Made by a program: the position numbers and the translations under genes | The notes under the pieces: generated by a model | What the model was told of the DNA's origin: nothing | The model's database searches: none | The model's input: only the letters and a program-made list of their open reading frames with translations | In this document: in pieces, positions 25,682 to 34,505 of the stretch | Numbering within the stretch: the stretch's first letter is position 1 | Layout of the letters: each line of letters starts with the position of its first letter | Origin: Clostridiales bacterium | GTDB taxonomy: Bacteria > Bacillota > Clostridia > Lachnospirales > Lachnospiraceae | Length of the DNA: 64,000 bases | Direction of reading: 5' to 3' | NCBI GenBank assembly: GCA_012735495.1 | Contig: JAAYHD010000045.1 | Span: 1 to 64,000, forward strand

Positions 25682-26161
25682 ATGAATAAAGAAGCCGTTC
25701 AGTATTTTACCGCAAGGGTAACCCAGGCATCCCGCAGTGAGCTGGTAGTCATTTTATATGAAATGACCCTGGCAAGAATAGAGGAAGCGGAAAGAGCATA
25801 CAGAGATAACGATTTAAACGAATTTGACAGGGAGCTTAAGGGAGCCCAAAGAAATGTCAGCGAGCTTATGGCGGCGCTGGATTACAGGTATAAGATATCC
25901 TATGATTTGCTGAGCCTATACATATATGTTAATAAAAACATTATTACAGCCATCATAAGGCAAAATCCCGATACCCTTGAAAACGCTAAAACAGTGGTGA
26001 AGAAGCTTCTGGGAGGGTTCAAGGAGGTAAGTGATGCTGATAAAAGCGGACCCATGATGCGCAACGCTCAGCAGTTGTATGCGGGCTTAACCTACGGCAA
26101 GGGATCCCTGAATGAAACATTCATTGATCCAAACAGCAAAAGCCGCGGGTTCATAGCATAA
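25682..26161 (+). CDS. fliS: Flagellin export chaperone FliS
   Basis: A 159-residue helical cytosolic chaperone that binds the C-terminus of flagellin before export and blocks early polymerization. It begins MNKEAVQYFTARVTQASRSE, with LVVILYEMTLARIEEAE matching the family core (usually LVxLLYDGA). Length is slightly above the usual 125-135 owing to a C-terminal tail of about 30 residues (GSLNETFIDPNSKSRGF). GGGAGGTAGT sits just before the ATG. It follows flagellin closely and is followed by a strong terminator, so it ends the island. Confidence 0.93.
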   Translation: MNKEAVQYFTARVTQASRSELVVILYEMTLARIEEAERAYRDNDLNEFDRELKGAQRNVSELMAALDYRYKISYDLLSLYIYVNKNIITAIIRQNPDTLENAKTVVKKLLGGFKEVSDADKSGPMMRNAQQLYAGLTYGKGSLNETFIDPNSKSRGFIA

Positions 26162-26226
26162 AGCCAATACCAAAGAGAATCTTAAGGCACAAAAGAATGT
26201 AAAATACATATGATACCGTTATAACG

Positions 26227-26262
26227 ACAAGCAGGCAGTCCTCGGACTGCCTGCTTGTTTTA
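26227..26262. terminator. Strong bidirectional-looking terminator after fliS
   Basis: A perfect 15-bp stem (26227-26241 with 26244-26258) and a 2-nt loop, followed by TTTTA on the plus strand. It stands between convergent fliS and the YaaL-like gene. Confidence 0.9.
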
Positions 26263-26272
26263 GATAAAGAGG

Positions 26273-26509
26273 TCAGAAATTGGAATCAACATAACTTATA
26301 CCGGAGGCCTTGGCTTGTTTAAGCAGATATTTGTACCGGTTCTGAATGGCATTTAACTCATATATGCAGCTGTCAATCAGGTCCGGATCAACCACATATT
26401 CAAACTGCGAATATGCCGCTTCCAATGCCAGCTTCGTCTTGTTTATTTCTTTGATTAAGGGATCTTCATAGGGTATTTTCTTTTTTGAAAACAACTTCAT
26501 AGCCATCAT
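26273..26509 (-). CDS. YaaL-like small protein (DUF2508 family)
   Basis: A 78-residue soluble helical protein with a basic N-terminus (MKLFSKKK) and the pattern LIKEINKTKLALEAAYSQFEYVVDPDLID, typical of the YaaL/DUF2508 family. It contains no catalytic motif and its function is unknown. In Bacillus subtilis yaaL lies immediately upstream of bofA; here the two genes are neighbours but divergent, which supports the assignment. Three in-frame starts (GTG 26512, ATG 26509, ATG 26506) are possible; ATG 26509 has AGGG six bases upstream. Confidence 0.8.
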   Translation of the reverse strand: MMAMKLFSKKKIPYEDPLIKEINKTKLALEAAYSQFEYVVDPDLIDSCIYELNAIQNRYKYLLKQAKASGISYVDSNF

Positions 26510-26664
26510 CACTTTCCCTGGTGTTATGTTAATAGTATAGTCAAAAAAATATCCACTTATTCTTTTTTATAGAATAATCTGGATATTAATGTATATAAAT
26601 ATGATAGGTTACATGCGGACAATGCCTACTTCAAGGGGCTGTAATCGGAAAACGGAGGGGGTAA

Positions 26665-26934
26665 ATGGACACCGTTATCTTTATTGTTATAATAGCCGCA
26701 TGCCTGGTATTCATTGGGGCGTGCATAGTCAAAAAAAGGCCGGACATGATGGTGGATTTCCTGCTTCGGGCTTTTGTGGGCACGGCGGGGATTTACCTGC
26801 TGGATTTTGTTCTTACCTCATGCGGATACCAGGTTGCCGTCGGCATAAATGCTTTTACAATCCTGACAAACGGCCTGCTGGGACTGCCGGGATTCATTCT
26901 TTTATATGGTTTGGCGGTATATTATTCAATATGA
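26665..26934 (+). CDS. bofA: BofA-family protein, pro-sigma-K processing inhibitor-like
   Basis: An 89-residue integral membrane protein with two or three hydrophobic helices: residues about 3-22, 32-52 and 66-85. It ends GLLGLPGFILLYGLAVYYSI, the conserved C-terminal signature of BofA. In Bacillus, BofA sits in the forespore membrane and holds the SpoIVFB protease inactive until pro-sigma-K is to be processed. Many Clostridia keep bofA, sometimes with an altered sigma-K pathway. GGAGGGGG lies 6 nt before the ATG. A terminator follows about 100 nt downstream. Confidence 0.88.
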   Translation: MDTVIFIVIIAACLVFIGACIVKKRPDMMVDFLLRAFVGTAGIYLLDFVLTSCGYQVAVGINAFTILTNGLLGLPGFILLYGLAVYYSI

Positions 26935-27035
26935 GGGACGGCAGCTGACCCGTATTATCTTGTCGCCTTTGATAATTTTTGACCATACGGGTGCATTTTA
27001 TCCTAATAATATAGAATCGAATGTCGAGTTTGTTC

Positions 27036-27088
27036 AAATCCGGCAAGGCGGCTTTTGTGCAACTTCTCACCGCGGGACGGATTTTTTT
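27036..27088 (+). terminator. Terminator downstream of bofA
   Basis: AAATCCG pairs with CGGATTT followed by a run of T. A long loop contains a further GGCGG/CCGC pairing. This closes the bofA unit before the tad promoter. Confidence 0.6.
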
Positions 27089-27128
27089 GTATATTTATAC
27101 AAAAATAATTAACAGAAAAAGGCATGTA

Positions 27129-27157
27129 TTGACAAAGCCCCTGTAGCTGTGTATTAT
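27129..27157 (+). promoter_or_regulatory. Sigma-A promoter of the tad pilus operon
   Basis: TTGACA, a 17-nt spacer, then TATTAT. The AT-rich 5' UTR (about 27164-27339) contains a weak TCGTG/CACGA hairpin with a later T-rich stretch, but no recognised riboswitch. Confidence 0.8.
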
Positions 27158-27339
27158 GAATATACTTAAAATTTACAGTTAGGTTAAGCAAGTTTTTCGT
27201 GATAAACACGATAGGTTTATTATTATTTTTTTTCTAAATATCTCAATTCTGTTAATTCCAAAGTAAAATAACCCTCTTTATATTTCTCTTAGGAATCCCG
27301 GATTCAAACGATATATTAATTTATCAGGGAGGCAGGATT

Positions 27340-28248
27340 GTGGCTAAACTGCTGGCTGTTTTTGATACCGATGTATTATATGCGTCCAGGTTAATGGAAT
27401 ATTTGAGAAAATCGGACCGCTGCGATTTCGAAGTGCTTCTTTTTACCAGGATGGATATACTGATTGATTTCCTGAAGCATCAGACCGTTGAAATATTGCT
27501 TTTAGGGGGAGAGAAACTGGCGGATGATTTTCCGGATGGGAATATCGGACATGTCTTTATTCTGTGCGATGATAAGAGGCTAATGAGGGAAAGAGAAGAG
27601 GCGATTTTCAAATACCAGGCGGCGGACAGAGTATGTTCGGAAATATTGTCCCGGTATACCAAGCTTGAAGACGGCAGATATTCCAATTGTAATGGGAAGG
27701 TTAGATTCGTGGCATACTTTTCACCGATTCCGGGCGGCGATAAGATTTCCCATGCATGGGCGCAGGCAAAGAAAATGTCCGAAAGCAGCAAGACTTTGTT
27801 CATCAACCTTGAGATGCTGCCGGCATCGGGTTTTTTAAAACAGGAAGATGAGAGTCGGTCCATGTCGGAACTGCTGTATTACTTGAAGGAAGGCAAACCG
27901 GAATATATAAACAGATTGAAAGACTGCCTTGAATACTCGGAAAAGATGGCATTTCTAAGAAAACCGGTACATGGATTCGACCTGTTGTCCCTTAATAGGG
28001 AGGACATGAAAAGATTCATGGAAGACATTGAGAATCTTGCTGATTATGAAATCGTGGTTTTTTACCTCGGCATGTATTCCGAAGCATCTATGGAAGTATT
28101 AAAACATTGTGATGAGATTAATGTCATAATTTCGGATATATCGTATGAAGAGGATGTTTATGAGGAATGGCGGCGCCAGATGAGCTTGATCGGAATGGAC
28201 ATGGAAAAGAATAAATTAAACAGGGTAAAACTGCAGCGAGGTTGGTAG
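27340..28248 (+). CDS. TadZ/CpaE-like pilus localization protein with degenerate P-loop
   Basis: A 302-residue soluble protein that opens the pilus operon. The N-terminal 110 residues look like an atypical receiver domain (LLAVFDTDVLYASRL, VEILLLGG). The rest resembles a MinD/ParA-type ATPase with strand VRFVAYFSPIPGGDKIS at the place of the Walker A. The usual KGGxGKT is not present, so ATP binding may be lost. TadZ proteins place the Tad machine at a cell site. The start is GTG 27340 with GGGAGG 6 nt upstream. The gene overlaps or abuts tadA, depending on the start used there. The assignment rests on position and domain order more than on sequence. Confidence 0.72.
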   Translation: MAKLLAVFDTDVLYASRLMEYLRKSDRCDFEVLLFTRMDILIDFLKHQTVEILLLGGEKLADDFPDGNIGHVFILCDDKRLMREREEAIFKYQAADRVCSEILSRYTKLEDGRYSNCNGKVRFVAYFSPIPGGDKISHAWAQAKKMSESSKTLFINLEMLPASGFLKQEDESRSMSELLYYLKEGKPEYINRLKDCLEYSEKMAFLRKPVHGFDLLSLNREDMKRFMEDIENLADYEIVVFYLGMYSEASMEVLKHCDEINVIISDISYEEDVYEEWRRQMSLIGMDMEKNKLNRVKLQRGW

Positions 28249-28256
28249 ATAAGGTT

Positions 28257-29486
28257 ATGGTCGGCTTAAAAGAAAGAATAAAACAGGAGGTTTTGGATTA
28301 TATAGATTTGTCTTCGGAAATAACTGATGAAGAGCTGCTTGAAGTCATAGATGAAGCACTGGTGTCAAAACACAGGGATGTCTACATAAGCCTTCAGGAT
28401 AAGATAAAGCTGCGTAGGGAGATTTTTAACTCAATACGAAGACTTGATGTGCTGCAGGAAATCATAGAGGATCCGGCAATAACCGAGATTATGATAAATG
28501 GTTCAAAGGATATTTTTATTGAGAGGGATGGAGCCATTTTCAGGTATCCTAAGTGTTTTGAATCTGAAGAAAAGCTTGAGGATGTAATTCAGCAGATTGT
28601 CTCACAGTGCAACCGGATAGTAAATACCGCAAGCCCGATTGTGGACGCAAGGCTTTCCGACGGTTCCCGCGTAAATGTTGTTCTTCCTCCCATAGCGCTT
28701 AATGGCCCTGTGGTTACCATCAGGCGGTTTCCTGAAAACCCGATAACAATTGACCGGCTGATAGAATATGAGTCAATAACCGCGGAAGCCGCGGAATTCT
28801 TAAGAAAACTGGTCATTGCAAGATATAATATCATTATAAGCGGGGGAACCGGCTCCGGAAAAACCACGTTTCTGAATGTCCTGTCCAATTATATACCCGA
28901 AGGTGAACGGGTTATAACAATTGAGGATTCTGCGGAGCTGCAGATAAGAGGGATTGCCAATTTGGTACGCATGGAGGTTAGAAACTCGAACACCGAAGGC
29001 ACCGGTCAGATAACCATCAGGGATTTAATAAAGACAGCCTTGCGTATGAGGCCTGATAGGATAGTAATCGGGGAAGTCAGGGATGAGGCCGCAATCGATC
29101 TTCTGCAGGCTTTCAATACGGGACATGACGGATCAATTTCCACTGGTCATGCCAATTCCCCGGCCGATATGTTAAACAGGCTGGAAACGCTGGTTCTTCT
29201 CGGGGCGGATATCCCATTAATGGCGGTAAGAAGACAGATTGCCTCTGCGGTAGATATCATTGTCCATTTGGGGAGGCTAAGAGACAAGTCAAGAAGGGTG
29301 ATAGATATTGCCGAAGTGCTTGGCATTAAGGACAATGAAATCCTGTTGAACCCGTTATATAAATTCAGGGAAACGGGCTGCAAGGAAGACAAGGTCATAG
29401 GAAAACTTGAGAAAATTAATGACCTTATATTTACCGAGAAGCTGAGTCGAGCCGGCATACTGTCGGACGAGAGGGGGCAGATATGA
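28257..29486 (+). CDS. tadA: Tad pilus assembly ATPase TadA/CpaF
   Basis: Hexameric secretion ATPase of the type II/IV family that powers pilus assembly (and possibly retraction) at the inner face of the membrane. It has about 409 residues. After a helical N-terminal region, EIMINGSKDIFIERDG marks the CpaF N-domain. Walker A is GGTGSGKTT, followed by the Asp box EDSAEL, Walker B RPDRIVIGEVRD, and the His box TGHDGSISTGHANS. ATG 28257 is assumed; an in-frame TTG at 28242 overlaps the upstream stop and is an alternative. Its stop overlaps the tadB start, indicating translational coupling. Confidence 0.95.
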   Translation: MVGLKERIKQEVLDYIDLSSEITDEELLEVIDEALVSKHRDVYISLQDKIKLRREIFNSIRRLDVLQEIIEDPAITEIMINGSKDIFIERDGAIFRYPKCFESEEKLEDVIQQIVSQCNRIVNTASPIVDARLSDGSRVNVVLPPIALNGPVVTIRRFPENPITIDRLIEYESITAEAAEFLRKLVIARYNIIISGGTGSGKTTFLNVLSNYIPEGERVITIEDSAELQIRGIANLVRMEVRNSNTEGTGQITIRDLIKTALRMRPDRIVIGEVRDEAAIDLLQAFNTGHDGSISTGHANSPADMLNRLETLVLLGADIPLMAVRRQIASAVDIIVHLGRLRDKSRRVIDIAEVLGIKDNEILLNPLYKFRETGCKEDKVIGKLEKINDLIFTEKLSRAGILSDERGQI

Positions 29487-30226
29487 TAAACGATTATGAT
29501 ATATACAGGTTTTCTCCGAGGGAATATATAAGATACTCCATTGAAGGATTTGTAATAATTATTATTCTTGGATGCCTGTTTTATAAAAGTGTCTCTGGCA
29601 TTCTTGTGCTAAGTCCGTTTATATATGTGTATTTAAAAAGGAAAAAAACCGAACTGATAAAAATAAGAAAGTGGAAGCTGAACGTGGAATTCAGAGACGG
29701 AATAAACAGCCTTTCGGCTTCATTAAACGCAGGATACAGTGTCGAGCACGCATTTGAGCAGGCGATAAAAGATTTAAAACGTATATATCCAAAGGGAGCT
29801 ATGATAATTGATGAGTTTGGTTGTATTATCAACAGGATACGGATGAATGAACCGGCGGAAAAGGCGTTATATGATTTTGGCAGGCGAAGTCATGTTGAAG
29901 ACATAATTAGCTTTTCGGAGGTTTTTGCCACAGCAAAACGGACAGGAGGAGATTTGACGCAGATAATAAGGACCACGGCCGGCATTATCAGCAGCAAGCT
30001 GGAAATAAAAAGGGAGATTGCAACCCAGATTGCGGCAAAGAAATTTGAAGCAAATATTATGAAAATTGTTCCGGCGGGTATCTTGCTTTACCTGTCAGCA
30101 ACCTCTTCGGGGTTTCTGGAGCCTTTGTATCATAATATTTTTGGAGTTCTTATTATGTCAGTTCTGTTGACAGTCTATATTCTATCATGTCGTTTTATTG
30201 ATAAAATCACCACTATCGAAATATAG
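29483..30226 (+). CDS. tadB: Tad pilus platform protein TadB (type II secretion F domain)
   Basis: A 247-residue inner-membrane protein with two N-terminal hydrophobic segments (about 18-55), a cytoplasmic GspF-type helical domain (LNAGYSVEHAFEQAI and FAKRTGGDLTQIIRTTA-like core) and C-terminal helices from about 195. TadB and TadC form the platform on which the TadA motor acts. The ATG at 29483 overlaps the tadA stop (ATGA). The second gene of the pair follows 11 nt after its stop. Confidence 0.9.
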   Translation: MINDYDIYRFSPREYIRYSIEGFVIIIILGCLFYKSVSGILVLSPFIYVYLKRKKTELIKIRKWKLNVEFRDGINSLSASLNAGYSVEHAFEQAIKDLKRIYPKGAMIIDEFGCIINRIRMNEPAEKALYDFGRRSHVEDIISFSEVFATAKRTGGDLTQIIRTTAGIISSKLEIKREIATQIAAKKFEANIMKIVPAGILLYLSATSSGFLEPLYHNIFGVLIMSVLLTVYILSCRFIDKITTIEI

Positions 30227-30237
30227 GATGGGAAGAC

Positions 30238-31725
30238 ATGCTTTATGCAAGTGCTTTAGTTATAATACTCATGATTTGTCTTTTTACAGCTTCACTAAGA
30301 AAAAAGGCAGATATCCCGGTGGAATATGATAAAAAGGAACACAGGTTGTATTTCCTGTATCCCATGGCGGAACGGCTTCTTTCCATAACGGGGCTTAAGA
30401 AACGGTTGCTTAACAAGACCGATATATCAGGGAAAATCCGTGCCCTTTATGTTACGGACCGCCAGGAATACCAGGTAAGGCTTTATTGGTATAAAAGAGT
30501 ATCACTGTTTATTATAGTTGTTTTCGTTCTTTCAGGGTTTCTGCTTATTGAGTCTTTCCAGGAAACCTTAAATAGGAAGGCTTATGACAACACAATAAAA
30601 AGGCCCGGGACAGGACAGGGGGACAGGCAATTGGTCTTGTCATTCCTTATGATTAATGAAGTCGACAGCAAGGATGTGTATGAGGACAGTATAACCATTA
30701 ACAATAAAGAACGGAAATATACGGATGATGAATGGGACAGAATTCTTGAATCTGCTATTCCGTATATTGAGCGGAATATGCCGGGTGAAAATGTATCTTT
30801 GGAGCATGTTGACAAGGATTTGAACTTTATTAAGGAAATCCCCGGCACCGGTATAACGGTGGATTGGATTCCGCAGGATCCGCGGCTTATATCTGAAGGC
30901 GGAAGACTTATAACCGAAAACATCCCGGACGGGGGAGCCGACACTCTGGTCACGGCCATATTAAGGCATAATGACAAAAAGGTTGAGCATACGGTTTCTT
31001 TGACAGTGTGGCCCGAAAACCCGGATAAAAAGGAACAGCTTTATAATGAACTGGAAGAAATCATTGACTCGATACAGGATGAAACCGCTGCGGACAGTAC
31101 CTGGAAGTTGCCCTTAAGAATAAGGGATTACCTGATTACATGGCATGAGCCTAAAAGCAGCAAAGCTTTGCAAATTTTTATGATTGGCATTGCCGGAACC
31201 GCACTGTTATGGATTTTTATGAACAGGAGCCTGGATGACAGGATGAAGGCAAGAAATAACCAGATGCTCATTGATTATCCTGAAATAATCAACAAGTTCA
31301 TTTTACTTGTGAATGCTGGAATGACCGTCAGACAGGCATGGTTCAAAATTGCCGAGGATTATGAAAGGAACATTAAGCCTGACGGAAATCTGATTCGGTA
31401 TGCTTATGAGGAAATGCTTATGACAATGCATGAGCTTAAGCTGGGAGTACCGGAAGCCAGCGCCTATGAACAGTTTGGCATGAGAGCAGGACTGCTGCCA
31501 TTCATGAAATTCAGCTCTATATTGGTACAGAACTTGAAAAAGGGCAACAGGAACATGGTGGATTTATTAAGGCAGGAGGCAGCTGAAGCTTTTCAGGAAA
31601 GAAAGGAAACAGTAAAAAAGCTGGGGGAGGAAGCATCCACAAAGCTGTTGGGACCCATGATTATATTGCTCTTTATGGTATTGGCGATTATCCTGATTCC
31701 GGCATTTATATCTTTCAGAATCTAA
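30238..31725 (+). CDS. tadC: TadC-like platform protein with an extracytoplasmic Ig-like insert
   Basis: A 495-residue membrane protein. The C-terminal 190 residues are the usual GspF-type domain (YPEIINKFILLVNAGMTVRQ, then LGPMIILLFMVLAIILIPAF). Helices lie at about 1-20, 83-103, 308-326 and 475-493. Residues about 105-290, between the second and third helix, are an extra domain predicted outside. Its second half (GTGITVDWIPQDPRLISEGG, then TLVTAILRHNDKKVEHTVSL) resembles the atrophied bacterial Ig domains of Clostridia. Typical TadC is 280-330 residues, so the insert accounts for the added length. The ATG follows GGGAAGAC, 11 nt after tadB. Confidence 0.85.
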   Translation: MLYASALVIILMICLFTASLRKKADIPVEYDKKEHRLYFLYPMAERLLSITGLKKRLLNKTDISGKIRALYVTDRQEYQVRLYWYKRVSLFIIVVFVLSGFLLIESFQETLNRKAYDNTIKRPGTGQGDRQLVLSFLMINEVDSKDVYEDSITINNKERKYTDDEWDRILESAIPYIERNMPGENVSLEHVDKDLNFIKEIPGTGITVDWIPQDPRLISEGGRLITENIPDGGADTLVTAILRHNDKKVEHTVSLTVWPENPDKKEQLYNELEEIIDSIQDETAADSTWKLPLRIRDYLITWHEPKSSKALQIFMIGIAGTALLWIFMNRSLDDRMKARNNQMLIDYPEIINKFILLVNAGMTVRQAWFKIAEDYERNIKPDGNLIRYAYEEMLMTMHELKLGVPEASAYEQFGMRAGLLPFMKFSSILVQNLKKGNRNMVDLLRQEAAEAFQERKETVKKLGEEASTKLLGPMIILLFMVLAIILIPAFISFRI

Positions 31726-31749
31726 TTATTAATTGAATGGAGGAATAGC

Positions 31750-31929
31750 ATGTTCAGAAATTTCAAAAAGTTCATTAGTGCAGAGGCGGAGGGAATAGGT
31801 GTTGTTGAAGTTATTCTGATACTTCTTGTGTTAATTCTGTTGGTTGTCGTATTTAAAGACCAGCTCACAGGAATTGTAAACAGTATATTCAAGAATATAA
31901 ATGACCAGGTAAACACAATTAGTTCTTAA
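31750..31929 (+). CDS. flp: Flp-like type IVc prepilin
   Basis: A 59-residue product, the likely major pilin. The basic leader MFRNFKKFISAEAEG ends at Gly15 and is followed by IGVVEVILILLVLILLVVV. This fits a prepilin-peptidase site with cleavage after Gly15 and Glu at position +5 of the mature chain. The mature protein is about 44 residues: a hydrophobic helix and a short polar tail (DQLTGIVNSIFKNINDQ). TGGAGGAAT lies just before the ATG. It sits between tadC and the DUF5702-like gene, where Flp genes are expected. The Flp hallmark Tyr after Glu is replaced by Val. Confidence 0.85.
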   Translation: MFRNFKKFISAEAEGIGVVEVILILLVLILLVVVFKDQLTGIVNSIFKNINDQVNTISS

Positions 31930-31970
31930 AAGAATAAGAATGAAGAGAAAATGGAGCATAAAAATCTATT

Positions 31971-34484
31971 ATGCGAATAAAACAGAATGCATCAATTACA
32001 GTATATCTCAGCCTGACATTATTGCTTTTGTTGTCTTTAATTATGACTGTTATAGAAGGGGCCAGGCGGACAGCAACAGTTATTTTTACGGAAAGAGCAA
32101 TGAGTACGGCCATGGATTCGGTTTTAGCCGGCTTTTTCGGACCGCTTATGGACGAATATCATATCCTGGGATTATACCTGCCATATGAAGAAACCGCAGA
32201 TATCCATTATGATATTGCCCAAAGGGTCCGGGATTATATGTTATATACATTAAAACCAAGATTGGATTTGGATAATGCCGATGACCTGATTTACATATAC
32301 CCAAGCTCAATTGAATCAATTGAGGTGGTTGGCAGCACGGGGCTTGCGGATTACCAGGGAGAGATAATCATAAATGAAATAGCCGAATATATGAAATATC
32401 GCATTATTGGCAATGCCGCGGAGTTCTTTTTGGATAAGGCTTCTTTGCTTGAGCAGCCCGGTAAGGTCAGTGTATTGTACGAAGAGAAAAGCAACCTGGA
32501 AGAAGAACTGGTTGCCATAGATGAGGGGATTCTTGCCCTGATGAAATATATTGACGGCATTTCGGCTGATAGGAACGGAATTGAAAGGGCAAAAGGCGGC
32601 GGGCTTAAGACGGTGAATACCTTTGTAAAAAAGCTGCTGTACGATATGGTTAGCATGGAAAACACGGGTATTAACAATGAGACGGTTTTTAAGGCGCTGA
32701 AGGACAAGTATATTAATCCTGGTGATAAATTCAAAGCTATCGCTGACAATTTCAGCGCACTTGAAATGGTTCTTAATACTGTAAACTCACTGGAAATCCG
32801 CTTGGCTGAAAACCGAAGCGATGCCGAGACGCGGGAAAAAGAAATTGAGAAGCTGAAAAAGGATTTGTCCAAAAGCGGCAACACGGATCCTGTTTTTACG
32901 GAAACCACAGAGAGTAAAATACGGGAGGTGGAGAAAACATTAGCTCTGCTTGATGACGAAGCGGTTGATATTTCCATGGATATAGATTCATATATGATGC
33001 AGAAGAAAAAGCATATTGATTCAATAATTTATAACGGCAAAGAGATTTACAACCTGGTAACGGATTGCCTTGGTGCTTGTGAACAGGCGATAAGGGAGCT
33101 TGAGAAAATAATATCATCCGCAGAAAAAGCATTACCAATGATTGATTCTTATGAGCAAAATTTAAACAGCAAAAAAGAAGATTTGGAGGATAGCATTTAT
33201 GAAAGCCTTAAGGAAGGCTTGGATGAAATTCTTAAATACAGGATAGATAACAATGATGGATATGATTTTTACCGCATGAAACAGGTATTAACCAGTAATA
33301 AAGGCATACTTGAAGCCGGCAGGGATTATCTTGACAAAGGGTTTGAACACCTTTCAACCGAAAACCATTCGGAAGCAAAGAGGGCATTTTCCAATGCATC
33401 CGTAAAGTTAAAAACCTATGACACAAAAGAACTGCGTATTGATTACAGCACCATTGCCGACAAGGACGAGGACGCTCCGGACTATCTTAAAGGCATAAAG
33501 GATCTTATTGACAATGGTATAATGAGCCTTGTTATTGACACAAAAAACGTTTCTGAAAAGAGAATTGACCATGAAGGGATTCCGTCGGCAATCTACGGGA
33601 TATCAAAGGAAAAGGAAGGATTTTCATTTAAAAATCTCCTTAAGAGAATGAAAATCGGAGCGAAAGAATCAAAGACAGGGGATTTATTTGATAATTTCGG
33701 AGATTATTGCATTGGATCGCTTGTCGGAAGTTATGCGGACGAAATACTGGAGCGCTTATTGGTCCAGGAATATATAAAAGAGCATTTTTACAGTTACCCG
33801 ATGCCCAAAGAGGACACCGCAGGAAGAAAACCCTCGGCATTATCCTACGAAATGGAATATCTCATTTATGGAAAATCAACGGATAAAGAAAACCTGGAGG
33901 ATGTTATAGAAAGGCTTATACTAATAAGGACAATTTTAAACTTCACGACCATATTGGGGGACAGGGAAAAATGGAGGGAAGCAAAATCCATAGCCACTTC
34001 CCTGGTAGGGTTTACAGGGCTTTCGATATTGGTTGCCATTACTCAGGGAATATTAATGATTTTACTCGCCCTATCATCAGCGCTTGCAGATGTTTGTGCG
34101 CTTCTTAACGGCAAGGAGCTGCCGATAATCAAGAAGGACATAGGCATGGAATACCATGAAATACTTATGCTTACAAGAGACTATATACAAAGAAAGGCAT
34201 CATCATATAAGGAAGCGGCCGGTTTTTCCTATAATGATTATCTTACCCTGTTCTTATGCCTTACAAACCGCAAGAAGCTTTCATACCGCATGATGGACCT
34301 GATTCAGGAGAATGTAAATATGCGTTATGATACGGACATGGATATTCAAAATGTACTGTTTGGATATGAAATAAATCTCAAATATAATATCAAACCGCTC
34401 TTTACTTCTTTATCATTTATGAAAAACCTGATTAATCCGGACGGCGGAAGTATGCTTGCGGCCGAAGCGGAATGCAGTTATTAG
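31971..34484 (+). CDS. Large TadG-like/DUF5702 surface protein of the pilus operon
   Basis: An 837-residue protein with an N-terminal pseudopilin-like helix (ITVYLSLTLLLLLSLIMTVIEG, about residues 9-30) and a large outside region rich in coiled-coil segments (about 165-230 and 270-345, Lys/Glu heptads). A hydrophobic segment near residues 675-705 (LSILVAITQGILMILLALSS) may be a second membrane helix. This is the style of DUF5702 proteins found in Lachnospiraceae tad loci, as I recall. It likely acts as a minor pilin, adhesin or assembly factor. The ribosome site is weak (GGAG 14 nt before the ATG). It follows the Flp-like gene by 41 nt. Confidence 0.78.
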   Translation: MRIKQNASITVYLSLTLLLLLSLIMTVIEGARRTATVIFTERAMSTAMDSVLAGFFGPLMDEYHILGLYLPYEETADIHYDIAQRVRDYMLYTLKPRLDLDNADDLIYIYPSSIESIEVVGSTGLADYQGEIIINEIAEYMKYRIIGNAAEFFLDKASLLEQPGKVSVLYEEKSNLEEELVAIDEGILALMKYIDGISADRNGIERAKGGGLKTVNTFVKKLLYDMVSMENTGINNETVFKALKDKYINPGDKFKAIADNFSALEMVLNTVNSLEIRLAENRSDAETREKEIEKLKKDLSKSGNTDPVFTETTESKIREVEKTLALLDDEAVDISMDIDSYMMQKKKHIDSIIYNGKEIYNLVTDCLGACEQAIRELEKIISSAEKALPMIDSYEQNLNSKKEDLEDSIYESLKEGLDEILKYRIDNNDGYDFYRMKQVLTSNKGILEAGRDYLDKGFEHLSTENHSEAKRAFSNASVKLKTYDTKELRIDYSTIADKDEDAPDYLKGIKDLIDNGIMSLVIDTKNVSEKRIDHEGIPSAIYGISKEKEGFSFKNLLKRMKIGAKESKTGDLFDNFGDYCIGSLVGSYADEILERLLVQEYIKEHFYSYPMPKEDTAGRKPSALSYEMEYLIYGKSTDKENLEDVIERLILIRTILNFTTILGDREKWREAKSIATSLVGFTGLSILVAITQGILMILLALSSALADVCALLNGKELPIIKKDIGMEYHEILMLTRDYIQRKASSYKEAAGFSYNDYLTLFLCLTNRKKLSYRMMDLIQENVNMRYDTDMDIQNVLFGYEINLKYNIKPLFTSLSFMKNLINPDGGSMLAAEAECSY

Positions 34485-34505
34485 GTAAATTAAATATATT
34501 CTATC

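Noticed and set aside
26589..26948. Open frame overlapping bofA in another frame
   Set aside because: The bofA frame has the ribosome site, hydrophobic helices and family C-terminus.
27158..27339. Riboswitch in the tad 5' UTR
   Set aside because: AT-rich with only a weak hairpin; no match to c-di-GMP or other conserved cores that I know.
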